Below, piece by piece: positions 15,227-22,325 of a stretch of 64,000 nt of DNA. The position numbers were made by a program, and so were the translations under genes. Position 1 is the first letter of the stretch, and each line of letters opens with the position of its first letter. Below the pieces are notes generated by a model. It was not told the origin of the DNA and did no database searches. It worked only from the letters and a program-made list of their open reading frames with translations. Source of the DNA: Actinomycetospora cinnamomea (lineage in GTDB: Bacteria > Actinomycetota > Actinomycetes > Mycobacteriales > Pseudonocardiaceae); contig NZ_QEKW01000014.1 in the NCBI RefSeq assembly GCF_003096675.1, forward strand, positions 1 through 64,000, written 5' to 3'.

Positions 15227-16131
15227 CAGAAGTACCCCTCCCGCTTGCGGTCCTCCATGGCGGCCTCGGACAGGCGGTCGTCGGCCCGCGTCGCGCCGCG
15301 CTCGGTCAGCCGGCTCTCACGCACCTCGTCGAGCACCTCGTCGAGCGTCGCCGCCGTCGACTCGACCGCGCCGGTGCAGGAGCCGTCGCCGACGGTGCGG
15401 TAGCGCACCGACAAGGTGCGGACCTCCTCGCCGTCACGCGGCCCGCCCCACGGTCCGCTGGTCAGCCACATGCCGTCGCGGGCGAACACCTCGCGGGTGT
15501 GCGCGTAGTAGATCGAGGGCAGCTCGACGCCCTCGCGGGCGATGTAGCGCCACACGTCGAGCTCGGTCCAGTTCGACAGCGGGAACACGCGCACGTGCTC
15601 GCCCGGCTTGTGGCGGCCGTTGTAGAGGTTCCACAGCTCGGGGCGCTGGCGGCTCGGCTCCCACTGCCCGAACGCGGTGCGCAGGCTGAACACCCGCTCC
15701 TTGGCCCGGGCCCGCTCCTCGTCGCGGCGCCCGCCGCCGAACACGGCGTCGTGGCGGTGCTCGGCGATGGCGTCGAGCAGCGGCGTGGTCTGCAGCGGGT
15801 TGCGGGTGCCGTCGGCGCGCTCGGCGAGACGTCCGTCGTCGAGGTAGTCCTGCACCCGGGCGACCTCGAGGGTCAGGCCGTAGCGCTCGACGACCCGGTC
15901 GCGGAAGGCGATGACCTCGTCGAAGTTGTGCCCGGTGTCGACGTGCAGCACCGGGAACGGGATCGGGGCGGGCCAGAACGCCTTGGCCGCCAGATGCACC
16001 AGCAGCATCGAGTCCTTGCCGCCGGAGAAGAGGATCACCGGGCGGTCGAACTCGCCGGCGACCTCGCGCATGACGTGGATCGCCTCGGACTCGAGGGCGG
16101 CGAGCTGGTCGGTCTGCGTGGGGGCGCTCAT
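15226..16131 (-). CDS. cysD: Sulfate adenylyltransferase subunit 2
   Basis: A 301-residue catalytic subunit of ATP sulfurylase, of PAPS-reductase-like ATP pyrophosphatase fold. The PP-loop SGGKDS is at residues 36-41, followed by VLHVDTGHNFDEVIAFRD, GGGRRDEERARAKERVFS and the ending MEDRKREGYF, all standard. It transfers AMP from ATP to sulfate together with CysN. Its ATG overlaps the cysH TGA (ATGA), and it is itself overlapped by cysN, so the stoichiometry is probably held by translational coupling. The length agrees with the family (about 300). Confidence 0.96.
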   Translation of the reverse strand: MSAPTQTDQLAALESEAIHVMREVAGEFDRPVILFSGGKDSMLLVHLAAKAFWPAPIPFPVLHVDTGHNFDEVIAFRDRVVERYGLTLEVARVQDYLDDGRLAERADGTRNPLQTTPLLDAIAEHRHDAVFGGGRRDEERARAKERVFSLRTAFGQWEPSRQRPELWNLYNGRHKPGEHVRVFPLSNWTELDVWRYIAREGVELPSIYYAHTREVFARDGMWLTSGPWGGPRDGEEVRTLSVRYRTVGDGSCTGAVESTAATLDEVLDEVRESRLTERGATRADDRLSEAAMEDRKREGYF

Positions 16132-16853
16132 CCGTGCAGCCCGCACTCGGTCTTGGCGAAGCCCGCCCAGCGCCCGCTGCGCGGGTCGGCGCCCGGGGCC
16201 GGCCTGGCGGTGCACGGCGCGCAGCCGATCGACGGGTAGCCGGCATCGACCAGCGGGTTGACCAGGACGGCGTGCTCGCGGATGTAGGCGTCCATCTGCT
16301 CGTCGCTCCAGTGCGCGATCGGGTTGATCTTGACCAGCCCGTGCCGGGAGTCCCAGGTCACCAGCGGCGTCGTCGCGCGGGTCGGGGCCTCGACCCGGCG
16401 CACGCCGGTGACCCAGGCGTCGTAGTTCGCCAGCGTCGTCTTCAGCGGCACGACCTTGCGCAGCTCGCAGCACCGGCCGGGGTCGGTGGCGAAGAGGTCC
16501 TTGCCCAGCAGGTCGTCCTGCTCGGCGACCGACTGCTCGGGCTCGACCTGCACGATCCGCACGCCGTAGACCTGGGCGACCGCGTCGCGCGTGCCGAGGG
16601 TCTCGGCGAAGTGGTAGCCGGTCTCGAGGAACAGCACGTCGACGCCGGGCCGGGCGGCCGCGCCGAGGGCGACGAGCACCGCGTCCTGCATGTTCGACGC
16701 GACGATCAGCCCGTCGCCGAAGGTCTCGGCGGCCCAGGCGAGCACCTGGCGGGTGAGCTCCTCGTGGCCGAGCTCGCCCTCGAGGGCGGCGAACCGCTCG
16801 CCGGCGGCGAGGGCCTCCGTGCGCAGGTCGTCCTGCGTGTCCGTGCTCGTCAT
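16128..16853 (-). CDS. cysH: Adenylyl-sulfate (APS) reductase, 4Fe-4S type
   Basis: A 241-residue thioredoxin-dependent sulfonucleotide reductase. Cys128-Cys129 (GRCCELRK) and Cys211/Cys214 (GCAPCT) are the four cluster ligands that mark the APS-using branch, and Cys237 in the terminal ECGLHG is the catalytic nucleophile. PAPS reductases lack the cluster cysteines, so this enzyme should use APS directly, consistent with the absence of cysC in the operon. The sulfite formed is the substrate of Sir. The ATG overlaps the stop of the small zinc-ribbon gene (ATGA), and the end overlaps cysD. Confidence 0.95.
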   Translation of the reverse strand: MTSTDTQDDLRTEALAAGERFAALEGELGHEELTRQVLAWAAETFGDGLIVASNMQDAVLVALGAAARPGVDVLFLETGYHFAETLGTRDAVAQVYGVRIVQVEPEQSVAEQDDLLGKDLFATDPGRCCELRKVVPLKTTLANYDAWVTGVRRVEAPTRATTPLVTWDSRHGLVKINPIAHWSDEQMDAYIREHAVLVNPLVDAGYPSIGCAPCTARPAPGADPRSGRWAGFAKTECGLHG

Positions 16854-16996
16854 GGGTTTCCTCTCGCCGGCGCCGGTACCGGGGTCAGGACGAACGTGCT
16901 GCGGCAGTCCGCGCACTCCCAGGCGCCCTGCGGGTCCTCCCGGGGGCGCAGGTCCTGCTCGCCGCAGTAGGGGCAGTACTGCAGGGCCAGCCTCAC
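16850..16996 (-). CDS. 48-residue zinc-ribbon protein inside the sulfate operon
   Basis: A 48-codon frame from GTG 16996 to TGA 16850-16852. The start overlaps the sir stop (GTGA) and the stop overlaps the cysH start (ATGA), so it is locked into the operon on both sides. The product has two CxxC pairs, CPYC at 8-11 and CADC at 28-31, in a zinc-ribbon or rubredoxin-like arrangement (YCPYCGEQDLRPRED, then WECADCRSTFVLTP). Comparable small proteins occur between sir and cysH in other actinobacteria as I recall, but their job is unknown. Binding of zinc or iron, or help in cluster delivery or regulation, are the natural hypotheses. Confidence 0.8.
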   Translation of the reverse strand: MRLALQYCPYCGEQDLRPREDPQGAWECADCRSTFVLTPVPAPARGNP

Positions 16997-18666
16997 GACA
17001 GCTGACCCTCGTCCGCGCGCACGACCCACTGGGCGAAGCGCTCGCCGGGCTCGTGGTGCTCGGCGTAGGCGCGGACGACCCGCTCGACGTAGTCACCGAG
17101 CTCGGCGGAGAGCACCTTGTGCCCGCGCAGCTTCCGCCCGAAGCCGGCGTCGAGGCCGAGCCCGCCGCCGAGGTGCACCTGGAAGCCCGCGGCGGGCGCC
17201 CCGTCGGGGCCGGTGACGATCTGGCCCTTGAGCCCGATGTCGGCGACCTGGATCCGCGCGCAGGAGTTGGGGCAGCCGTTGAGGTGGATCGACACGGGGT
17301 GCTCGAGGGCGTCCTGGACGTCGGCCAGGCGTCGGTCGAGCTCCTCGACGAGCTCGCCCGCCCGGTTCTTCGTGTCGACGAACGCGAGCTTGCAGAACTC
17401 CAGCCCGGTGCAGGCCATCGTCGCGCGCCGCCACGGGGTGGGCCGGGCGGGCAGGCCGAGGTGGTCGAGCGCGGTGGTCAGCCCCTCGAGCCGGTCGCTC
17501 GGTACGTCCAGCACCACGATCTTCTGGTACGGGGTGAGGCGCACCCGGTTCGAGCCCGCCTCCTCGGCGGCCTTCGCGACGCCGACCAGCGTCGAGCCGC
17601 TGGTCCGCCCGGCGGGCGGGGCGACGCCGACGTAGTGGTTGCCGTCGACCTGGTCGTGGACTCCGACGTGGTCGATCGTGCCGGCGACGTCGTCGGGCGC
17701 GGGGCCGTCGATCAGCTTCCGTCCCAGGTACTCGTCCTCGAGGACCTCCCGGAACCTCTCGGGGCCCCAGTCGGCGACGAGGAACTTCAGCCGCGCGCGG
17801 GTGCGCAGGCGCCGGTAGCCGTAGTCGCGGAACACCTTCGTGACGCCGTGCCAGACGTCGGCCACCTCGTCGAGCGGCACCCAGGCGCCGAGGCGCACGG
17901 CGAGCTTCGGGTTGGTCGAGAGGCCGCCACCGACGTGCAGGTCGAAGCCGGGGCCGTGCTCGGGGTGCACGACGCCGACGAACGAGACGTCGTTGACCTC
18001 GTGGGCGACGTCCTGCTGCCCGGAGATCGCGGTCTTGAACTTGCGGGGGAGGTTCGCGAGCGACTTGTCGCCGATGAAGCGCTCGACGATCTCGTCGATG
18101 GCCGGGGTGCCGTCGATGACCTCGTCGGCGGAGATGCCCGCGACCGGCGAACCGAGGACGACGCGCGGGCAGTCACCGCAGGCCTCGGTGGTGGACAGGC
18201 CGACGCCCTCCAGCCGGCGCCAGATCTCGGGCACGTCCTCGACGCGGACCCAGTGCAGCTGGATGTTCTCGCGGTCGGTGACGTCGGCGGTGTCGCGCGC
18301 GAAGGTCTGGGAGATCTCGCCGATGACCCGCAGCTGCTCGGTGGACAGGGCCCCACCGTCCACGCGCACCCGCATCATGAAGTGCGGCGCGTCGAGCAGT
18401 TCCTCCTCGACGTGGCCCGTGTCGGTGCCGGGGAAACCTTCGGCGCGCTGCGTGTAGAGCCCCATCCAGCGGAAACGCCCGCGCAGGTCGGCCGGGTCGA
18501 TCGAGTCGAAGCCGCGGTGTGCGTAGATGTCCTCGATCCGCGCCCGCACGTTGAGCGGGTGGTCGTCCTTCTTGGACTGTTCGTTCTTGTTGAGCGGTTC
18601 GCGGTAGCCCAGCGCCCACTGGCCCTCGGCCTTGCCCTTGCGCGGCTTCGACGCGGCGGCGGTCAT
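16993..18666 (-). CDS. sir: Assimilatory sulfite reductase (ferredoxin), siroheme 4Fe-4S
   Basis: A 557-residue nitrite/sulfite reductase with two ferredoxin-like half domains. The siroheme/4Fe-4S cysteines are Cys419, Cys425 (ACTGLEFCKLA), Cys465 and Cys469 (NGCPNSC). Tyr71 (RWMGLYTQR) and Cys163 (ACGDCPR) sit in the same spacing as the crosslinked Tyr69-Cys161 pair reported for the mycobacterial enzyme SirA/NirA, which supports sulfite rather than nitrite as substrate. It reduces sulfite to sulfide with six electrons from ferredoxin. ATG 18666 was chosen over an upstream ATG (18708) because GGAGG precedes it and family members start here. A leader peptide gene lies about 120 bases upstream. 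Confidence 0.93.
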   Translation of the reverse strand: MTAAASKPRKGKAEGQWALGYREPLNKNEQSKKDDHPLNVRARIEDIYAHRGFDSIDPADLRGRFRWMGLYTQRAEGFPGTDTGHVEEELLDAPHFMMRVRVDGGALSTEQLRVIGEISQTFARDTADVTDRENIQLHWVRVEDVPEIWRRLEGVGLSTTEACGDCPRVVLGSPVAGISADEVIDGTPAIDEIVERFIGDKSLANLPRKFKTAISGQQDVAHEVNDVSFVGVVHPEHGPGFDLHVGGGLSTNPKLAVRLGAWVPLDEVADVWHGVTKVFRDYGYRRLRTRARLKFLVADWGPERFREVLEDEYLGRKLIDGPAPDDVAGTIDHVGVHDQVDGNHYVGVAPPAGRTSGSTLVGVAKAAEEAGSNRVRLTPYQKIVVLDVPSDRLEGLTTALDHLGLPARPTPWRRATMACTGLEFCKLAFVDTKNRAGELVEELDRRLADVQDALEHPVSIHLNGCPNSCARIQVADIGLKGQIVTGPDGAPAAGFQVHLGGGLGLDAGFGRKLRGHKVLSAELGDYVERVVRAYAEHHEPGERFAQWVVRADEGQLS

Positions 18667-18784
18667 CGGTGGTGCGTCCTCCGGGGGCGCAGGCGCACAC
18701 GTCCGCACGGCGGCGGCTCGCGCACGCCTGCTGACGATCAGTGGTGGGGATGCCCGTGGCAGGGCGGCCGGTCAGCGGCGCAGC

Positions 18785-18889
18785 TCAGCTCGCCGGGCGG
18801 CACAGCGCGCTGGACAGACGCACGAGGTCGACGTGGAGTCGACCGACGAGCATCGGGTCCGGGGTGCGCACGGTGTCGAAGCCTGCCAT
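18785..18889 (-). CDS. Putative leader peptide of the sulfate-assimilation operon
   Basis: A 34-codon frame from ATG 18889 to TGA 18785-18787 (an internal ATG at 18853 would give 22 residues). The C-terminal part GRLHVDLVRLSSALCRPAS fits the pattern R-x-HVDL-x-R-x-x-SALC of actinobacterial leader peptides placed before sulfur genes, which end shortly after a cysteine. Translation through the late Cys codon could report cysteinyl-tRNA supply and control sir-operon expression by attenuation. It is located about 120 bases upstream of sir on the same strand. The sequence pattern is seen directly; the regulatory role is inferred. Confidence 0.75.
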   Translation of the reverse strand: MAGFDTVRTPDPMLVGRLHVDLVRLSSALCRPAS

Positions 18890-18974
18890 GTCGTCGGCGC
18901 GCTTTCCACCGTTGTGGCGGCGCGCACTCGACGGCGTATTCAGCGGTCATTCCCACAACCAACCGAGCCGCATC

Positions 18975-19000
18975 CGCGGAATGTGAGAACGTTTTCCGCG
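18975..19000. terminator. Hairpin just behind ectD
   Basis: CGCGGAA (18975-18981) and TTCCGCG (18994-19000) form a perfect 7-bp stem with a 12-base loop, beginning 2 bases after the ectD stop codon. It probably ends the ectCD transcript before the sir promoter region. Because it lies about 90 bases upstream of the sir leader peptide on the same strand, an operator function for that operon is the alternative. Confidence 0.45.
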
Positions 19001-19002
19001 CC

Positions 19003-19908
19003 TCAGACGGGAGTCAGGTCCGTTGCGGCGATGTAGGACGGGCGCGGGGCGGGCGCGGCGTAGGGCTCGCCCGGCGGGTCGTCGGTACTGGCGAAGACGA
19101 CGAAGAGGTTCGACCGCGGGAACGGGGTGATGTTGTCGCTCGAGCCGTGCATGGTGTTGCTGTCGAACCAGGTCGCCGAGCCGGCCGGCCCGGTGCACGG
19201 CACGATCCCGTGGTCGACGGCCAGGCGGGTCAGGGAGCCCTCGTCCGGGACGCCGATCTCCTGGTCGCGCAGCGACTCCCGGAAGTGCTCCGGCGGCGTC
19301 TCGCCGACGCACGAGACGAAGCGGCGGTGCGACCCGGGCATCACCATCAGCGGGCCGTTGACGGTGAGGTTCTCGGTCAGCGCCACCGACACGCTGAGCG
19401 CCCGGGGCCGGGGCATCCCGTCCTCGGCGTGCCAGGTCTCGAAGTCGGAGTGCCACGAGAACCCGCCGCCACCGAGACCCGGCTTGAAGTTGATGCGGCT
19501 CTGGTGGACGTAGACCGCGGAGCCGAGGATCTGCCGGGCCCGGCCCGCCAGCCGCTCGTCGGCGACGAGGCGGGCCACCACCTCCGAGAGCCGGTGGACC
19601 TCGAACACCGACCGCACGGCGCCCGAGTGCTTCTCCAGGATCGTGCGGTCGTCCCGGCGCAGTGCCTCGTCGCGCCCGAGCCGCTCCAGCTCCCCGCCGA
19701 CGGCGGCCACCTCGTCGGCGGTGAGGAGGGCGTCGACGGTGAGGACGCCGTCGCGCTCGTAGGCGAGCAGCTCCTCGCGCGACGCCGGGCCGGGGGCGTC
19801 CGGGCCGGCCCAGAGCACCGGATCCGGCCGGTCGAGGATCGCGGCGGCGGTCTCGCCGCGGGTGGGGTAGGCGTCGGTGCGGCCCGCGGTCGTGGTGGGT
19901 GCGGTCAT
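19003..19908 (-). CDS. ectD: Ectoine hydroxylase
   Basis: A 301-residue Fe(II)/2-oxoglutarate dioxygenase. The EctD signature region FSWHSDFETWHAEDGMPRPR contains the iron-binding H-x-D. The distal histidine is in NTMHGSSDN, and the region around PGSHRRFVSC holds the 2-oxoglutarate contacts. It converts ectoine to 5-hydroxyectoine, a protectant against heat, drying and salt. The ATG overlaps the ectC stop (ATGA). A hairpin follows directly. The length is typical (about 300). No ectA or ectB is adjacent, which is unusual. Confidence 0.95.
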   Translation of the reverse strand: MTAPTTTAGRTDAYPTRGETAAAILDRPDPVLWAGPDAPGPASREELLAYERDGVLTVDALLTADEVAAVGGELERLGRDEALRRDDRTILEKHSGAVRSVFEVHRLSEVVARLVADERLAGRARQILGSAVYVHQSRINFKPGLGGGGFSWHSDFETWHAEDGMPRPRALSVSVALTENLTVNGPLMVMPGSHRRFVSCVGETPPEHFRESLRDQEIGVPDEGSLTRLAVDHGIVPCTGPAGSATWFDSNTMHGSSDNITPFPRSNLFVVFASTDDPPGEPYAAPAPRPSYIAATDLTPV

Positions 19909-20312
19909 CGCTGCGGATCCTCCACGGACTCGGTGAGCAGGGGGTAGACGCCGTCCTCGTCGTGCACCTCGCGGCCCGTCAACGGCGGGTTGAAGACGCA
20001 CACCGTGGTCATCTCGGTGCGCGGGCGCAGCCGGTGGTGCTCGTGCCCGTCGAGCAGGTAGAGGGAACCCGGCCCGAGCGGGTGGGTGGTGCCGGTGTCG
20101 AGGTCGTCGACCTCGCCCTCGCCGGAGACGACGAACACCGCCTCGACGTGGTGGGCGTACCAGAAGTCGTTGACGCTCCCGGCGGCCAGCACGGTCTCGT
20201 GCATCGAGAAGCCCACACCCTCACGGGCCAGGACCAGGCGCCGGCTGCGCCAGGTCGGGGTGCGGACGTCACGCTCGCCGCCGCTGATCTCCTCGAGGGT
20301 GCGGACGATCAT
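19905..20312 (-). CDS. ectC: Ectoine synthase
   Basis: A 135-residue cupin-fold cyclase of the EctC family: MIVRTLEEISGGERDVRTPTW at the start, FSMHETVLAAG, WYAHHVEAVFVVSGEGEV and a metal-binding DGHEHHRLRP region. It closes the ring of N-gamma-acetyl-diaminobutyrate to ectoine. ATG 20312 has GGAGGAGAGGC just before it. The upstream side is divergent with hemW (133 bases apart), so this is a two-gene ectCD unit, not the common ectABCD operon. The substrate must come from EctA/EctB encoded elsewhere, or the pair relies on imported precursor or hydrolysed ectoine. Confidence 0.95.
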   Translation of the reverse strand: MIVRTLEEISGGERDVRTPTWRSRRLVLAREGVGFSMHETVLAAGSVNDFWYAHHVEAVFVVSGEGEVDDLDTGTTHPLGPGSLYLLDGHEHHRLRPRTEMTTVCVFNPPLTGREVHDEDGVYPLLTESVEDPQR

Positions 20313-20445
20313 GCCTCTCCTCCCGGTCGGGTGCCGGGCCCGGCCCGGTGGGTCGGGTCGGCCCCCACCGGCCCTCGCGCAGGCCCGCCGCGAGCGTCTC
20401 ACCTCGATCCCGACCTCGTTCCCCACCGCCGGGCACACTGGCGTC

Positions 20446-21705
20446 GTGCCCTCCGTGCCTCCCGGCGGCGAGCCCGCCCCGGCCGACGGCGCCCTGCCCG
20501 CCGGCGCGCTCGACGGGCTGGGGACGCGTCCGTTCGGCGTCTACGTCCACGTGCCCTTCTGCGCCACACGGTGCGGCTACTGCGACTTCAACACCTACAC
20601 CGCCTCCGACCTCGGGCTCGGCTCGCTCGGGGCGACCGACGACCCGGCGTCGCCCGCCTCCTGGCTCGAGGGCCTGCGCCGCGAGCTCGACCTCGCCGCC
20701 CGCGTGCTCCACGGCGCTGGATCCTCCGGGCCACCGCCTGCCGACACCGTCTTCCTCGGCGGTGGCACGCCCTCGCTGCTCGGCGCGCACGGCCTGGTCG
20801 CGGTGCTCGACGCGGTGCGCGCGGCGTTCGGCCTGCGCCCGGGGGCCGAGGTGACGACCGAGGCGAACCCCGAGTCGACGACCCCGCAGCTGCTCGCCGC
20901 GATCGCCGACGCCGGCTACACGCGGCTGAGCCTCGGGATGCAGTCCGACGTCGACCACGTCCTCGCCGTCCTCGACCGCCGCCACACACCGGGCGCGGCG
21001 GTCCGGGTCGCCCGCGAGGCCCTCGACGCGGGCCTCGCCCACGTCAACCTCGATCTCATCTACGGCACGCCGACCGAGACCCACGACGACCTGCGGCGCT
21101 CGCTCGACGCCGTCCTGTCCTCGGGCGCCGACCACGTCTCGGCGTACTCGCTCATCGTCGAGGAGGGCACGGCGCTCGCCCGGCGCGTGGCCCGCGGCGA
21201 GCTGCCGATGCCCGACGACGACGTCCTCGCCGACCGCTACGAGATCGTCGACGACGTCCTCACTGGCGCCGGGTTCGGCTGGTACGAGGTGTCCAACTGG
21301 GCCCGCACCGTCGGCGCCCGCTGCCGTCACAACCTCGGCTACTGGGGAGGCGGCGACTGGTGGGGCGCCGGGCCCGGCGCGCACTCGCACGTCGGCGGCA
21401 CGCGCTGGTGGAACCTGCGCCACCCCGCGCGCTACTCGGCGGCGCTGGCCGCAGGCCGCTCACCCGCGCAGGCGCGCGAGCGCGTCACCCCCGACGAGGC
21501 CCACCTCGAGCAGGTGCTCCTGGAGCTGCGCACGGTCGACGGGCTGGCGGCCGACGTCCTCGACGCCCCGGGGCGTGCGGCGGGGGAGGAGGCGGCGCGC
21601 GAGGGCCTGCTCGCACCCGAGGCCTGGGCGAGCGGCCGGGCCGTGCTCACCCGCCGGGGGCGCCTCCTCGCCGACGGGGTCGCGATCGCGCTCGCGGGAG
21701 CGTGA
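20446..21705 (+). CDS. hemW: Radical SAM heme chaperone/coproporphyrinogen oxidase-like protein
   Basis: A 419-residue radical SAM protein. Cys39, Cys43 and Cys46 (CATRCGYCDF) form the CxxxCxxC cluster motif. HemW members are marked by this motif plus NTYTASDLG, by TTEANPESTTPQLL and LSLGMQS, and they lack the extra HemN residues. It binds heme and delivers it to membrane targets, and was long annotated as oxygen-independent coproporphyrinogen III oxidase. GTG 20446 is preceded 6 bases away by a -10-like CACACT, suggesting a leaderless transcript; longer in-frame starts would overlap ectC. In M. tuberculosis hemN (Rv2388c) is also close to sirA and cysH. Confidence 0.9.
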   Translation: MPSVPPGGEPAPADGALPAGALDGLGTRPFGVYVHVPFCATRCGYCDFNTYTASDLGLGSLGATDDPASPASWLEGLRRELDLAARVLHGAGSSGPPPADTVFLGGGTPSLLGAHGLVAVLDAVRAAFGLRPGAEVTTEANPESTTPQLLAAIADAGYTRLSLGMQSDVDHVLAVLDRRHTPGAAVRVAREALDAGLAHVNLDLIYGTPTETHDDLRRSLDAVLSSGADHVSAYSLIVEEGTALARRVARGELPMPDDDVLADRYEIVDDVLTGAGFGWYEVSNWARTVGARCRHNLGYWGGGDWWGAGPGAHSHVGGTRWWNLRHPARYSAALAAGRSPAQARERVTPDEAHLEQVLLELRTVDGLAADVLDAPGRAAGEEAAREGLLAPEAWASGRAVLTRRGRLLADGVAIALAGA

Positions 21706-21923
21706 GAGCACGCGGTCTCGAGCCGGCGCGGGGCGAGGGCCTCGACGTGCTGGGTGATCGGCACCAGCAGGTGTCGACCAACAAGCCTTCCCGAGCAGGG
21801 ACGACAGGACCGTCTGCTCGCGCAGCTTCGCCGGTGCGACCCCTCCGACCTCCTCGCTCGCCTACTGACATGCGAACGCGAGGTCGACCATCCTGAGGAC
21901 CCGTAGCGGACCGTCGCGGGCCG

Positions 21924-21951
21924 ACGGGCGATGGAGCGTCGCGTCGCCCGT
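21924..21951. terminator. Hairpin behind the immunity-like gene
   Basis: ACGGGCGA and TCGCCCGT pair perfectly over 8 bases around a 12-base loop. The hairpin lies 15 bases past the stop of the minus-strand gene ending at 21966 and could end the toxin-cassette transcript and, from the other side, that of hemW. The rest of 21706-21965 shows no convincing coding signal. Confidence 0.4.
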
Positions 21952-21965
21952 GGAGTCCGCCGACC

Positions 21966-22325
21966 TCACGGCTGTCCTGCCCGCTCGGGGCCGCGCAGGT
22001 CTGGCGTCGGGGGCCACTCGACGGTGCCCTTCGTCGGCTGTGTGATCGGGTAGCTGATGAGGAAGCGACCGACCGCATCGTCGACGCGCACGCCGTAGGC
22101 GGTCGGCTCCCAGTCAGGGCCGGCGACCTCCCGCTCGAACTCGGTCGCGAGGACGTCCTCGACCTGCTCACGGACACCCATCGAGGGCGCATCGGTGCTC
22201 TCGAGGGCACGGAGGAGATCAGGAGCCCGCCGGCCGAGAACACCGCGGATGGTCTCCGCCGTCTCGGCATCCAGTCGATCCAGCGTGCTCACCTGTGCCT
22301 CCAACCGTTCGACGTCTTCGCCCAT
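21966..22325 (-). CDS. Putative immunity protein of the toxin cassette
   Basis: A 119-residue acidic protein with no family that I recognise. The N-terminal half is helical and charged (ERLEAQVSTLDRLDAETAETIRG), the C-terminal half looks like strands (YGVRVDDAVGRFLISYPITQ). Its ATG at 22325 lies 37 bases inside the 3' end of the toxin-like gene, in another frame. Such tight overlap directly downstream of a C-terminal toxin domain is the usual place for an immunity gene. Net negative charge is also common in inhibitors of basic nuclease domains. The role is inferred from context only. Confidence 0.55.
   Translation of the reverse strand: MGEDVERLEAQVSTLDRLDAETAETIRGVLGRRAPDLLRALESTDAPSMGVREQVEDVLATEFEREVAGPDWEPTAYGVRVDDAVGRFLISYPITQPTKGTVEWPPTPDLRGPERAGQP

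Noticed and set aside
18667..18785. SAM riboswitch upstream of sir
   Set aside because: No conserved riboswitch core could be recognised; the leader peptide explains the long untranslated region.
21706..21965. Possible transposase or toxin remnant between hemW and the immunity-like gene
   Set aside because: Short readable strings on the minus strand do not join into any family pattern that I recognise, so no pseudogene is claimed.
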